Notes: a model not told the origin generated them from the letters alone. A DNA stretch of 64,000 nucleotides from Rossellomorea aquimaris (GCF_020172085.1 NZ_JAIVAT010000007.1:248001-312000), one strand, 5' to 3'; counted from the first letter of the stretch, positions 26,239 through 36,392 are shown. Translations and numbers: made by a program.

Positions 26239-27010
26239 GAAGAAACATGACGACGACCACATGGATGAGTCCTGGCTGATTCCGTATGCTGACTTGCTCA
26301 CTCTGTTACTGGCACTGTTTATCGTCCTCTATGCATCAAGTTCCGTGGACGCTCAAAAATTCAAGGAACTGTCCCAGGTATTCAGTGAAATCTTCACAGG
26401 GGGTACGGGAATGATGGAGTACCCTAGTCCCGTGGCTCCTCAGCAGTCGAGCGATCAGGAAGAGAAGCAGGCTTCTTCATCTGCTAATGAAGAAGAGAAA
26501 CAAATAAGTAAAGAAGAGATCGATAAACAGGCGTTCCTGAAGGATCAAGAAGAGCTGAAGGAGATTCAGAAGAAGATTAACGAATATATCAAAACGAATC
26601 ATCTGGAGGTGCAGTTTATTACAAAATTGACCGATGAGGGGCTGCTCCTGACCATTCGTGATAACGTTCTATTTGATTCGGGATCTGCTACGGTCCAGGG
26701 AAGTGACCTAAGCGTGGCCGGAGAATTATCCGAACTCCTTGTCATGAATCCACCACGGAACATCATCATAAGCGGTCATACAGATAATGTGCCCATCAGA
26801 AATGCGGAATTTGACTCAAACTGGGAGCTCAGCGTCATGCGGGCGGTCAACTTTATGAAAATCATCCTGGATAATCCCGAGCTTGACCCTAAATGGTTCA
26901 GTGCCAAAGGTTTCGGGGAATTCGAGCCGATCGCCGATAACGGGACGGCAGAGGGTCGCGGGCAGAACCGCCGGGTGGAAGTGTTGATTCTACCTAGAGT
27001 AACAGAATAA
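26225..27010 (+). CDS. motB: Flagellar stator protein MotB
   Basis: One membrane span with the proton-carrying Asp in DESWLIPYADLLTLLLALF, a Gln/Glu/Lys-rich linker (about 75-115), and an OmpA-like peptidoglycan-binding domain (FDSGSATV, IIISGHTDNVPI, NRRVEVLI). The ATG at 26225 has GGGGG six bases upstream and is preferred to the ATG at 26219. It overlaps motA by 14 nt, giving a coupled stator operon. Confidence 0.97.
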   Translation: MRRRKKKHDDDHMDESWLIPYADLLTLLLALFIVLYASSSVDAQKFKELSQVFSEIFTGGTGMMEYPSPVAPQQSSDQEEKQASSSANEEEKQISKEEIDKQAFLKDQEELKEIQKKINEYIKTNHLEVQFITKLTDEGLLLTIRDNVLFDSGSATVQGSDLSVAGELSELLVMNPPRNIIISGHTDNVPIRNAEFDSNWELSVMRAVNFMKIILDNPELDPKWFSAKGFGEFEPIADNGTAEGRGQNRRVEVLILPRVTE

Positions 27011-27017
27011 CAAGATG

Positions 27018-27046
27018 GTGACTGCAGCTGGTTAACGGCTGCAGTT
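27018..27046 (+). terminator. Terminator of motAB
   Basis: ACTGCAGC-tggttaacg-GCTGCAGT followed by T6. Confidence 0.92.
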
Positions 27047-27186
27047 TTTTGCGTTTTGTCATATTTCCGGGGAAATGGCTGGATGCTGTCGAAGTTCGTA
27101 GAGGTAATACACTTTCAACTGCGAATTTCCCTTAAAATGTTTTATAGTTCCCATTTCAGGGAAAAGTCTGGAAAAGCATGTAGGTG

Positions 27187-27290
27187 CAGTGGCTAATATT
27201 TATGAATCAGGGGTCCTTTACTAAGAAGCTGATCGACTTTATACATACGTAGACACTTTCCCCTAGGTGCATTCCAAGCATTAGCCACTG
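27187..27290 (+). promoter_or_regulatory. Structured leader of the AGCS symporter, unassigned
   Basis: CAGTGGCTAAT (27187-27197) and ATTAGCCACTG (27280-27290) are perfect 11-nt complements closing an ~82-nt interior that holds a second pairing (AGGGG with CCCCT). The closing arm ends 12 nt before the ribosome site GGAGGAG. I cannot match it to glycine, purine, lysine or other well-known riboswitch cores. Confidence 0.55.
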
Positions 27291-27313
27291 TCTCTATCGA
27301 AGGAGGAGCATAA

Positions 27314-28705
27314 TTGGATACGTTTTTTGACATCATCGGTAAGGTTTCGGCATGGTTATGGGGTCCCCCGTTGATCATCGTCCTGGGAGCAACAGGTTTG
27401 TATCTGACATTTCTATTGAAATTCATACAGTTTCGGTATCCTCTCTATATTTTTAAGCAAACCGTGGGAAGCGTGTTTAAAAAGCCCAAAGGAGAAGGGA
27501 CCGTCACCCCATTGCAGGCGTTGACTTCGGCATTATCGTCCACAATCGGGGCGGCAAACATCGTCGGTGTCCCTGCTGCAATCATGTTCGGTGGTCCGGG
27601 AGCCGTCTTTTGGATGTGGATGATAGCCCTGATCGGGATGGCTCTTAAGTTTTCAGAAAGTGTTCTTGCCGTCCGCTATCGTGAGAAGAATGAAAAAGGG
27701 GAGTATGTGGGTGGTCCCATGTACTATATGACGAAAGGTCTGAACATGAGGTGGTTAGGCGTCTGGTTTGCCTTTGCCCTTATGATCGAGCTGATCCCCA
27801 GCGTGATGGTGCAAGGGAATGCGGTTGCATCGACAGTAGAAGAAACTTTTAATGTAAGCAGCCTGATCACTGGTATTGCCGTTGCCCTTATCGTCGTATT
27901 GATCGTATTTGGGGGGATTAAACGGATTGGAAAAGTAACAGAGATCTTTGTTCCGTTCATGGCACTGATCTATGTCGGCGGTGCATTAGTGATTCTATTC
28001 ATGAATGTTGGGGCAGTACCTGAATTCTTCCGTCTCATACTTTCAAATGCCTTTCAGCCGATGTCGGCAATGGGTGGCTTTGCCGGAGTGGCCGTGGCTG
28101 AGACGATCCGCTGGGGATTTGCCCGAGGATTATACTCGAATGAAGCTGGACTTGGAACCGCGCCTATCGCTCACGCGGCCGCACAAACGGATCATCCTGT
28201 CAGGCAAGGTCTCTGGGCCATTGTCGGAATCGTGATTGATACCATCATTGTCTGTACGGCTACAGCGTTTGTTGTATTATCATCGGGTGTGTGGACAGCA
28301 GAGAATGCCCTTGACGATCCATCTGCCCTTACAACAGAGGCATTCACGAACTATTTTGGGGAGTTCGGAGGGATTCTCGTTACGATTTCACTGATCTTCT
28401 TCGTATTGTCAACGATCATCGTCATTGTCTTTTATGGAGCCAAACAGGCAGAATTTTTATTCGGCTGGAAAGCATCCCAAGGAATTAAAGTGGTGTATAC
28501 CCTGGCCATCGTCCTCGGTTCCGTTGGAGCGGCAAAGGTCATCTGGCAATTCCTTGATTTAGCCTTAGCTGCCATATTGATTCCAAACATCATTGCAGTC
28601 CTTCTGCTAAGCAAAGAAGTGAAAAAACTTACGGATGAATTCTTTACTTCAGATGACTATTATTTGAAGGACACAGGGAAAGTGAAAGAGAAGAAAGTAT
28701 CTTGA
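27314..28705 (+). CDS. Sodium:alanine/glycine symporter, AGCS family
   Basis: A 463-residue, ~11-span importer of small neutral amino acids driven by sodium. Family marks: TPLQALTSALSSTIGAANIVGV, GGPMYYM, and FARGLYSNEAGLGTAPIAHAAAQT. TTG start with GAAGGAGGAG upstream. The leader carries the structured element at 27187-27290, which suggests regulation at RNA level. Confidence 0.95.
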   Translation: MDTFFDIIGKVSAWLWGPPLIIVLGATGLYLTFLLKFIQFRYPLYIFKQTVGSVFKKPKGEGTVTPLQALTSALSSTIGAANIVGVPAAIMFGGPGAVFWMWMIALIGMALKFSESVLAVRYREKNEKGEYVGGPMYYMTKGLNMRWLGVWFAFALMIELIPSVMVQGNAVASTVEETFNVSSLITGIAVALIVVLIVFGGIKRIGKVTEIFVPFMALIYVGGALVILFMNVGAVPEFFRLILSNAFQPMSAMGGFAGVAVAETIRWGFARGLYSNEAGLGTAPIAHAAAQTDHPVRQGLWAIVGIVIDTIIVCTATAFVVLSSGVWTAENALDDPSALTTEAFTNYFGEFGGILVTISLIFFVLSTIIVIVFYGAKQAEFLFGWKASQGIKVVYTLAIVLGSVGAAKVIWQFLDLALAAILIPNIIAVLLLSKEVKKLTDEFFTSDDYYLKDTGKVKEKKVS

Positions 28706-28710
28706 ATAGC

Positions 28711-28750
28711 GAGGCTTGTTTTCCTTAGACGGGAAAACAAGCCTTTTTTT
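28711..28750 (+). terminator. Terminator of the symporter gene
   Basis: AGGCTTGTTTTCC-ttagac-GGGAAAACAAGCCT then T6. Confidence 0.93.
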
Positions 28751-28779
28751 ATGCTTTCGTAAACATTGTTGCTTTTAAA

Positions 28780-28854
28780 CAAACGAGAGGTACTCGCTTT
28801 CACCGGGTCTGGAGGTGAGCCTCCTCTGGCACAGCCTCTATGACAGAGCGTTTG
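28780..28854 (+). promoter_or_regulatory. Possible structured region upstream of psuK
   Basis: CAAACG (28780-28785) pairs with CGTTTG (28849-28854). Nested pairs GAGAGG/CCTCT and the hairpin GGAGG-tgag-CCTCC lie inside. It could be an RNA element or a palindromic repeat; no known class fits. Confidence 0.35.
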
Positions 28855-28983
28855 CAAATCATAGTCTGTGATTAGATGAACAACAATCTTTTTTATGACA
28901 TTTCCCACTTCCAACTTGTGTAAAATTAGACAAAAGTTTAGAATATTAACAAAAGTTACTTTTCTTTATAGGGGTGGGAGAAA

Positions 28984-30078
28984 GTGAACGACAAAGAAAA
29001 ACTTTTATTGTCATATATTGAAGAGAATCCGTTCATGACGCAGCAGGAGTTATCAGAGCGAAGTGGGATTTCGCGTTCGGCAGTGGCCGGTTATATTTCA
29101 AATCTGGTCAGGCAGGGGAAGATCCTGGGACGTGCGTATGTGATGCCAAAGAAGAATGGAATCACCTGCATTGGCGGGGCGAATATCGATCGGAAAATGC
29201 AGCTTGAGGACAAGCTGATTCCCGAAACTTCCAATCCGGCCAAGACCGAGCAAACAAGTGGCGGAGTGGCACGGAATATTGCCGAGAATCTGGGAAGGCT
29301 GGGGAGAACGGCAAACTTGATCACGGTTGTGGGAGAAGACACAGAAGGCAGCTGGCTATTGCAGCAAACGAAATCCTTTGCCGATGTATCCGGTTCACAG
29401 AGGGTATTGAATCAACGTACAGGAACGTATTCTGCCATATTGGATGAACGGGGGGAAATGCTGTTTGCCCTCGCTGATATGAACATTTATGAAAGCGTTG
29501 ACATTGGATTCATCGAGAAAAGATGGGGGTTGATTTCATCTTCTGAAATGGTTCTGCTTGATACGAATTTTCCCGAGGATGTGCTGAAGTATATCATTCG
29601 GAGGTGTCAATCAGAAGGGGTCCCACTGACGGTGATACCGGTTTCCGCTCCGAAGGTAAAGAAACTTCCTTCTTCATTAGAAGGTGTTTCCTGGTTCATC
29701 TGTAACAAAGGAGAAGCAGAAATGTATCTTGATATGAAGATTGAAACGGAGGGTGATTATTTTAAAGCTGCCAAGGAGCTTACCTTAAGGGGCGCTGAAC
29801 GGGTAGTCATCACCCGTGGAGATCAAGGGCTGATTTACTACACCACCTATAAAGAAGCGACGGCGATCCTACCACCGAAAGTAGACGTGCAGGACGTGAC
29901 AGGAGCAGGGGATGCTCTCGTCGCTGGGATATTATTTGGCTATTTGAAAGGATCCGATACAGACGGTGCATGTCGGATCGGCGTGATATGTTCGTCGATC
30001 ACACTTCAATCGAGGTATACGGTGGCACCCACTTTGAATACAAGCAAGCTGAAACAGGAATTCAGTCTTTATTATTAA
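28984..30078 (+). CDS. psuK: Pseudouridine kinase with N-terminal winged helix
   Basis: PfkB-family sugar kinase ([16 protein letters not shown] active-site loop, [15 protein letters not shown] near the substrate site) preceded by an HTH domain (residues 1-55, [34 protein letters not shown] in part). This fusion and the psuG gene just downstream identify pseudouridine kinase, which phosphorylates pseudouridine at the 5' position. GTG start with GGGAG upstream. The HTH may let it regulate its own operon (inference). Confidence 0.9.
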   Translation: MNDKEKLLLSYIEENPFMTQQELSERSGISRSAVAGYISNLVRQGKILGRAYVMPKKNGITCIGGANIDRKMQLEDKLIPETSNPAKTEQTSGGVARNIAENLGRLGRTANLITVVGEDTEGSWLLQQTKSFADVSGSQRVLNQRTGTYSAILDERGEMLFALADMNIYESVDIGFIEKRWGLISSSEMVLLDTNFPEDVLKYIIRRCQSEGVPLTVIPVSAPKVKKLPSSLEGVSWFICNKGEAEMYLDMKIETEGDYFKAAKELTLRGAERVVITRGDQGLIYYTTYKEATAILPPKVDVQDVTGAGDALVAGILFGYLKGSDTDGACRIGVICSSITLQSRYTVAPTLNTSKLKQEFSLYY

Positions 30079-30091
30079 GGGGGAAATGTGT

Positions 30092-31027
30092 GTGAACATA
30101 GAATCGTACGTAGAATTTTCAGAAGAGGTCAGAGAAGCCAGGAAAAAGGGTCAGGCCATCGTGGCATTGGAATCCACCATCATCTCACATGGAATGCCGT
30201 ACCCGCAAAATGTGAGGACGGCAAGAGAAGTAGAGGATATCATCCGATCAAAAGGTGCCGTTCCTGCGACAATCGCCATCCTGAATGGGAAAATAAAAAT
30301 CGGTTTATCCCAAGAGGAGCTTGAGTATCTGGGGCAGGCGACAGGGGTGATCAAGGCAAGCCGCAGGGACATCCCATATATCCTGGCATCCCGAAAAGAC
30401 GGAGCTACAACGGTGGCAGCCACGATGATATGTGCAGAAATTGCAGACATCCCTGTTTTTGTGACGGGAGGAATCGGAGGGGTGCACCGGAATGCAGAAG
30501 TGACCATGGATATATCGGCTGATTTAGAGGAACTTGCTGTATCGAATGTGGCCGTCGTTTGCGCGGGAGCAAAATCGATCCTCGATATCGGTTTGACACT
30601 GGAGTACCTGGAAACAAAGGGCGTACCCGTACTGGGGTACCAAACAGACTCATTACCGGCTTTCTATACTAGGACAAGCCCTTATTCCGTGAACAATAAA
30701 GTCGAATCAGCAGAAGAAACAGCCGCTCTTTTAAAAGCAAAATGGGATATCGGGCTCAAGGGTGGGGTGGTTGTGGCCAATCCGATTCCTGAAGAGGACG
30801 CCATGAATGAAAGTGAAATGACTTCCATCATTGAACGAGCTCTGAAAGAAGCTGATGAACAAGGGATCAAAGGCAAGGAAGCGACGCCTTTCCTGCTTGG
30901 GAAAGTGAAAGAATTGACCCATGGAAGAAGCCTGAAAGCGAATATCGCCCTTGTGAAGAATAATGCCCATGTAGGGGCGGATATCGCAGTTCGGTTCGCC
31001 AGGCTTGGTAAAGTAGAGGCAAACTAA
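30092..31027 (+). CDS. psuG: Pseudouridine-5'-phosphate glycosidase
   Basis: Splits pseudouridine 5'-phosphate into uracil and ribose 5-phosphate. The family signatures are [48 protein letters not shown] in part, and [13 protein letters not shown] at the C-terminus. GTG at 30092 lies eight bases after AAGGGGG; the ATG at 30086 is too close to it. It follows psuK by 13 bp, completing a pseudouridine salvage operon. Confidence 0.95.
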   Translation: MNIESYVEFSEEVREARKKGQAIVALESTIISHGMPYPQNVRTAREVEDIIRSKGAVPATIAILNGKIKIGLSQEELEYLGQATGVIKASRRDIPYILASRKDGATTVAATMICAEIADIPVFVTGGIGGVHRNAEVTMDISADLEELAVSNVAVVCAGAKSILDIGLTLEYLETKGVPVLGYQTDSLPAFYTRTSPYSVNNKVESAEETAALLKAKWDIGLKGGVVVANPIPEEDAMNESEMTSIIERALKEADEQGIKGKEATPFLLGKVKELTHGRSLKANIALVKNNAHVGADIAVRFARLGKVEAN

Positions 31028-31049
31028 TATCAGAGAGAGAGAGGCGAAA

Positions 31050-31078
31050 CCCGGGGGAAAGTGCGCCCGGGTTTTTTA
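31050..31078 (+). terminator. Terminator of psuKG
   Basis: AACCCGGG-ggaaagtgcg-CCCGGGTT then T4. Confidence 0.92.
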
Positions 31079-31124
31079 GATGAATTGACATTCACCATTT
31101 ATATGTTGGAAAAGGTAGGGTAAA

Positions 31125-33587
31125 ATGATGGTAAATAACGTTACGAAAAAGGAAGGTACTATGGCTGAAATGCACCCCTATCATGCATTGAATGTTGATT
31201 CAATTCCCGTCCCGGCAGCAATCATCGATGTGAACAACCCATCGTATATAGAAGAAAATGAAGAGTGGAGAGGCATCATCCTGAAAGAAGAAAATCTTCT
31301 ATTGAAGATAATAGAGGATGAGGACTATTCGATCCGCTTGAATCATCAACCCTATGGGTTCAAACGCAAACGACTGGATGAATCCAAAGTATTAGTCATG
31401 ATGATCCCTAAAGGAACGAAACGTGATGATTCAACCGATTCTCAATCGGCTGTGTATGAATCCCTCATCCACAATACTCCGACTTGTGTGTGTATCATCG
31501 ATAAAAACGGAAAGGTCATGGAAATGAATGATTCCTTTCAGGAGCTGTTCCACATTTCCGATGACGTTCTCGGGCAGACTTTGTGCAGGCAGTCCCCGCT
31601 TCAGAACCAGCCCTTCACTACCATCGTCAGGAATGGATTGAAAGGTTTGAATACAACAGGGGAAGAAGTGACATTCGATATAGGAAATCTCCGTAAAATC
31701 ACATGCAATATCACCATTTCCCCTGCTAATTATAAGAGTGATGGAACGGTTGACAGTGTAGGGATCATCCTTCACGATATCACGGAAAAGAAAGAGTATG
31801 AAAATGAATTGATGTCACTGAAGGTGGAACTTGAGAATACTCTCCGCCTTCAGAAGACCATCACTTACAAGATTAAGAAAAAAGATCAGGATTTTGTCAT
31901 TGAGATGGCAGCGGGAGAACTCTTGAAAAAGCTGAATCTCAACCCGTCCAAGGTTATAGGGAAAACCATCCAGGAAGTGTTCGATTCCCATCACTTAGGG
32001 AAGATTCAGCCAAAGCTGAAACGGATCTGGGAGACAGGGGAAGAACTGACGTACGAAGATGAATACAAAGAATTAGAGTATCTGGCTTCCATTGTCCCGG
32101 TATTCAGGCAGGGTACTGTGGTGGAGATCATCGTATCTATATCGGATATTTCCCTGATCAAGGATATTCAGAGAAAGCTGATTGAGAGTGAGCAAAAATA
32201 TAAATCAATCGTTAAATACAGTCCGGATAATATCTATATGGTCGACACAAACGGAATCATCCAAGAGGTGAACCCTGCAGTGAAAACGCAGTGGGATCAT
32301 ATATCCCCTCATATGATCGGCAGTCATTTCAGTGAATTCATCGCACAGGGCAGCAAAGAGACAGCCATCAAACAGTTTGAAGTCGCTCTTAAAGGAGAAG
32401 CGTCAAGGTTTGTAACCACCTTCGAAAATGGGGAAGGTGGCAAAAGCCATGTAGCGGTAACCAATATTCCCATCCGTGTCAAAAATGAGGTCATCGGTAT
32501 CTACGGCTTTGGCCAGGACATCACGGAAAAACTGCAGATGGAGGAAGAGCTGAAAGAAGCGAAGGAATTACTTGAGGCATATTTTGAACATGCCGGAGAT
32601 GGTATCGCCCTCCTTGATCCCGAAGGAAATGTACTAAAGGTGAATCAACAATTTGAGTCAATGTTCGGATGGTCGAAGGATGAGATAACGGGTGAGGTCA
32701 TCACGTTCCTGCATCAGGAAGATCAGGTCGGACAATTCAAACAGAATCTTGCCACGGTGAAAGCTGGGAAACGGATCAAAGATTATGAAACTGTCCGCTA
32801 CCGGAAGGACGGCTCACCGGTAGAGATCGCCTTTAATATGAATCCGATCTTAAATGATGATGGACGCTTGATCGGAATTTCCGCCATCATCCGTGATCTA
32901 TCTGAGAAGAAGCGGAATGAAGACTTACTTAAGAAATCAGAGCAGCTTGCGATGATCGGCCAGCTTGCAGCGGGTGTCGCCCATGAAATCAGGAATCCTT
33001 TGACCACATTGAAGGGCTTCCTTCAGCTAATGAAGGAAAATGCAGAAGATGATTTCTACCTTGGGGTCATCCAGGGAGAGCTTGACCGGATCGAAATCAT
33101 CACGAATGAGTTCCTTGCGCTCGCGAAACCAAGAGCCGTTAAGTTCTCACTTACATCGTTGACGACCCTTCTCACTAGCTCGGTCGAGTTCATCAAGATG
33201 GAGTGCCTGAAGCAGGGAGTGGATGTGAGGTTCTCCGTGGAAGAAGCCGAAATCTACTGTGATTCCCATCAAATGAAACAAGTGATTTTGAATGTGATGA
33301 AAAATGCCCTTGAAGCCATGCCTGCAGGTGGACTCCTCAGTGTGCAACTTCAGAAGGAAGACGGCTACGGCAAAATTACGATTCAGGATAATGGGAACGG
33401 TATTCCACCTGAAAGAATGAAGCATCTGGGCGAACCGTTCTACAGTACGAAAGAAAAAGGGACGGGCCTCGGACTGATGATTTGTCAAAAGATCATCAAA
33501 GAGCATCATGGCTCATTATCCATCCAAAGCAACGTGAACGAAGGGACCACCGTCACGATTCTGCTGCCAATTGCAAATGATCAATAA
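31125..33587 (+). CDS. Multi-PAS sporulation-type sensor histidine kinase
   Basis: An 820-residue soluble kinase with no membrane span. It has about four PAS domains (about 100-225, 240-350, 365-480, 490-605), then HisKA with His620 in GVAHEIRNPLTTLKGFLQLM and a HATPase domain with the N box LNVMKNALEAMP, DNGNGIP and GTGLGLMICQKI. This is the KinA/KinE group that starts the Spo0F phosphorelay in Bacilli. There is no adjacent response regulator, as for those orphan kinases. An ATG at 31161 with AGGAAGG is an alternative start. Confidence 0.88.
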   Translation: MMVNNVTKKEGTMAEMHPYHALNVDSIPVPAAIIDVNNPSYIEENEEWRGIILKEENLLLKIIEDEDYSIRLNHQPYGFKRKRLDESKVLVMMIPKGTKRDDSTDSQSAVYESLIHNTPTCVCIIDKNGKVMEMNDSFQELFHISDDVLGQTLCRQSPLQNQPFTTIVRNGLKGLNTTGEEVTFDIGNLRKITCNITISPANYKSDGTVDSVGIILHDITEKKEYENELMSLKVELENTLRLQKTITYKIKKKDQDFVIEMAAGELLKKLNLNPSKVIGKTIQEVFDSHHLGKIQPKLKRIWETGEELTYEDEYKELEYLASIVPVFRQGTVVEIIVSISDISLIKDIQRKLIESEQKYKSIVKYSPDNIYMVDTNGIIQEVNPAVKTQWDHISPHMIGSHFSEFIAQGSKETAIKQFEVALKGEASRFVTTFENGEGGKSHVAVTNIPIRVKNEVIGIYGFGQDITEKLQMEEELKEAKELLEAYFEHAGDGIALLDPEGNVLKVNQQFESMFGWSKDEITGEVITFLHQEDQVGQFKQNLATVKAGKRIKDYETVRYRKDGSPVEIAFNMNPILNDDGRLIGISAIIRDLSEKKRNEDLLKKSEQLAMIGQLAAGVAHEIRNPLTTLKGFLQLMKENAEDDFYLGVIQGELDRIEIITNEFLALAKPRAVKFSLTSLTTLLTSSVEFIKMECLKQGVDVRFSVEEAEIYCDSHQMKQVILNVMKNALEAMPAGGLLSVQLQKEDGYGKITIQDNGNGIPPERMKHLGEPFYSTKEKGTGLGLMICQKIIKEHHGSLSIQSNVNEGTTVTILLPIANDQ

Positions 33588-33590
33588 TAC

Positions 33591-33632
33591 TACTCTACGA
33601 TGAGGGATGAATCTTGTCGTAGAGTTTTTTTG
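33591..33632 (+). terminator. Terminator of the PAS kinase gene
   Basis: ACTCTACGA and TCGTAGAGT arms, then T6. Confidence 0.9.
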
Positions 33633-33847
33633 TTTACTTGGATTCTGTCGATATTTTAAAGGGAGATCATCCGACAAATCCTGAAAATCGCCTGATGGAA
33701 TCGCTGATATTTTCCGGGAAATAGTGAGTTCTACAAATTTTTTTATTGCACCACCACTGAAAGGAAATTGTCACCTCATGGCGAGAGCACATCGGCAAGT
33801 TTCAACATTTTGGAAACAGGATAAAGGATGAGAAGAGGTGAGAAGAA

Positions 33848-35164
33848 ATGAAGACGAATGTTTTTATAAGCGGCGGAGGGATCGGAGGGTTGACCCTCGG
33901 GCTGAAACTGGCCAGGTGCAACATTGATGTAACCGTCGTCGAACGGTTGCCTGGGCCGGGTTCTGTCTACAAAGGAGAACTCCTTCAGCCGAAAAGCCTG
34001 GAAATATTCGATTCTCTGGGAGTCATCGGCGAGGTCTTTCAAAACGGCCACAGCATTTCCGATTTAGAATTGATTGAATTGAAAAAGGCGAAATCGAAGG
34101 CGGACCATTCCTTGATGAGCTATTCGATCCTCCCGACGCAATATCCGTTTTCCCTCATGATCCACCATGAAACGCTAAAAGACATCCTGAGGAAGAAAGG
34201 GAAAGAATATCCAACCTTTCATTATCGGCCGAACACCGTCTGCAAGAAAATCAATGACCATACCGTTACCATCGAGGACCGGGAGACGAAAATGGTACAG
34301 GAGATTCATAGTGACTTCATTATTGGTGCCGAGGGGAGAAGCTCTGTCACACGGGACTATATGGGGATCGATGTAAAGGAGAAAAAGTACAATCATCATT
34401 TCCTGACCGTCACATTCCCCAGGCCAAGAGACATGGTGAAGGGGCGGATCATTTCTACATATCAATCTTTCTTAGGTCTGTTTCCCCTCCCTGACAATGA
34501 AGTGAGATCCGTTTATCTTATTCCGGCAGGTGAGTATAAAACACTCCGGAAAAAGCCGGTTTCAGAGTTTCATAAACTGTATATCGAAATGTGCCCTGAC
34601 CTTGAAGGGTATGTGAACCAAATAGAAGATTGGAAGAAAATCCAGCTGATGGTCCCATTGAAATATCATGCGGAAACATATGTAAAGGATCATCTTGCCC
34701 TCATCGGGGACGCCGTCCACACGGTCCATCCCATGGCAGGGGAAGGGATGAATATGGCGATCCAGGATGGAAGTATCCTTGGGGAATTATTATGTGATAT
34801 GTATGCAGAAGGAAAATTGGACCCTTCTAATCTTACGTGGTACCCGAAGGTCAGAAGAAATAGGGTCTCCCATCAGATGCACCTCAGTCACTTATCAGCC
34901 CTCGTTTATTCATATCCTTATCGTCCGGTGGGATGGCTTCGTAATAAGAGCCTGCAGAGGATGGAAAGGGATTCGATTTCTCATTACAAACAGATGCTCA
35001 ATATATCGGGTCTCGGCATGTGGCGGGAAACTCTTTATGACCGGATGATCCAGGGGGGAATGCTCCCGATCAGACATGACTCGTTGACGAAAGAAGAGAA
35101 AACAGCACCAACCTTTACAGAAGAACAGGATTACCCATGGAAAGGAAAGGAGGCATTACAATGA
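33848..35164 (+). CDS. FAD-dependent aromatic-type monooxygenase
   Basis: A 438-residue class A flavoprotein. It has an N-terminal dinucleotide fold ISGGGIGGLTLGLKLA, the DG-like segment DFIIGAEGRSSVTRD and the GD motif LIGDAVHTVHPMAGEGMNMAIQDG. Similar enzymes hydroxylate aromatic or quinone-like rings. The next gene, overlapping by 4 nt, is a methyltransferase, so the pair could hydroxylate and then methylate one compound (inference). The C-terminal ~80 residues are longer than in minimal members. Confidence 0.88.
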   Translation: MKTNVFISGGGIGGLTLGLKLARCNIDVTVVERLPGPGSVYKGELLQPKSLEIFDSLGVIGEVFQNGHSISDLELIELKKAKSKADHSLMSYSILPTQYPFSLMIHHETLKDILRKKGKEYPTFHYRPNTVCKKINDHTVTIEDRETKMVQEIHSDFIIGAEGRSSVTRDYMGIDVKEKKYNHHFLTVTFPRPRDMVKGRIISTYQSFLGLFPLPDNEVRSVYLIPAGEYKTLRKKPVSEFHKLYIEMCPDLEGYVNQIEDWKKIQLMVPLKYHAETYVKDHLALIGDAVHTVHPMAGEGMNMAIQDGSILGELLCDMYAEGKLDPSNLTWYPKVRRNRVSHQMHLSHLSALVYSYPYRPVGWLRNKSLQRMERDSISHYKQMLNISGLGMWRETLYDRMIQGGMLPIRHDSLTKEEKTAPTFTEEQDYPWKGKEALQ

Positions 35165-36150
35165 TTAGAGAAATGGTGAAAGTATGGAGGGCAAGGACCT
35201 GGATGAAGAAGAATGTCCCGTTTCTATACAGCTGGCATGCCTACGTCGGTTACGAAATGGACCTGTTCGATCGTTTCTCAGAGCCTGCGTCCATTCAGGA
35301 AGTGGCACTCTCACAAAACATTGAAATGGATCTTCTTGAACAATGGGTGGAGGTAGGCATCACCATCAAGCATCTTAAGCGGGTGGAGGCTGAAAAAATC
35401 ACAACGAGAAACAGATGGAAGCTTCCAACTTCCAAAAAAGATCCCCACTCATCAGGCATCCTCCTGAAAGAAATGATGGAGCTTCATATACCGGCACTGT
35501 TATCTTATCCCCAACTACTTCGGAACCAGACAAAGCAGCATTTCAATTCGGATGTTCACGGATCCACCGTTGCGAAGACGTCCATTCTATTGGAGCGCTT
35601 TGCCTTTCCAAAAGTACAGAAAGCGATCAAAAAATACAATGTAGATTCCATCCTGGACTTAGGATGCGGGGAAGGTGGATATGTGAAAAGGATAGGGGAC
35701 CGTTTTCCTGACAAACGGATGGTAGGGGTCGAGATCCATGAAGCCGTCGCCAAGGCAGCAGAAGAATCCCTTCAACATTTTCAAAATGTGGAAATCCTTT
35801 GCAAGGACTTACATGAATATGAACCCGGGCAGCGCTTTGATATGATCATGGCCAATAATCTATTTCACTATATCGATCCTTCCGAGCGCCTGCAATTCTT
35901 TGATAAAGCATCATCATGGCTCGAGCCGGACGGTGTGTTCTTCGTCCTGACCCCGATGCAGAAGTCCAAGCATGGGAAGCAATTCTCGAGTGCCTTCAAC
36001 AGCTTCTTCATGACATTCCAGAACCTCTACCCGATCCCTTCCCAGAAGGAGATGGAAACACTCGCGGGGAAAACGGAATTCAAAGTCGAGTCCGTGGAAC
36101 CGATCGTGAAAGAGGGAGGATGGTATGCGATGACCTTTAGGAGAAACTGA
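35161..36150 (+). CDS. SAM-dependent methyltransferase with helical N-terminus
   Basis: The 329-residue protein has the Rossmann-fold motif I SILDLGCGEGGYVKRIG (about 160-176), acidic motif VGVEIHE and motif IV FDMIMANNLFHYI. The N-terminal ~140 residues (FDRFSEPASIQEVAL) resemble the dimerisation/winged-helix part of small-molecule O-methyltransferases. The ATG at 35161 overlaps the upstream stop (ATGA) and has GGAGG seven bases upstream. Confidence 0.87.
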   Translation: MIREMVKVWRARTWMKKNVPFLYSWHAYVGYEMDLFDRFSEPASIQEVALSQNIEMDLLEQWVEVGITIKHLKRVEAEKITTRNRWKLPTSKKDPHSSGILLKEMMELHIPALLSYPQLLRNQTKQHFNSDVHGSTVAKTSILLERFAFPKVQKAIKKYNVDSILDLGCGEGGYVKRIGDRFPDKRMVGVEIHEAVAKAAEESLQHFQNVEILCKDLHEYEPGQRFDMIMANNLFHYIDPSERLQFFDKASSWLEPDGVFFVLTPMQKSKHGKQFSSAFNSFFMTFQNLYPIPSQKEMETLAGKTEFKVESVEPIVKEGGWYAMTFRRN

Positions 36151-36176
36151 TCCTTGTTATTTTGTTTGGGGTCGGC

Positions 36177-36292
36177 TCAGCTGCTGAATAATGGATGGAA
36201 ATCAGCAGCTGAAATGCTAGGAGAATTCACTTGTCAAAATCCACAAGAAATTCAGCAGCTGAAAATCAAGCCAACATCAGCAGCTGAATTTC
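36177..36292. repeat. Array A5: TCAGCAGCTGA word, 25-nt period
   Basis: TCAGCTGCTGA at 36177, then TCAGCAGCTGA at 36202, 36252 and 36277 (25, 50, 25). One unit in the middle appears lost or decayed. A further pair at the same 25-nt spacing lies at 20708. Confidence 0.85.
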
Positions 36293-36392
36293 TCAAACAC
36301 ATCCACTCAAATTAATTTGCCAAAACAGGATATCCCTCCATCATTTTAGGGTAAAAATAAAAAAGTAGATTCTGAATGTGGAGGAGAGCCAA

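Noticed and set aside
27187-27290. Glycine riboswitch
   Set aside because: The conserved glycine aptamer core words were not found, only a long closing stem.
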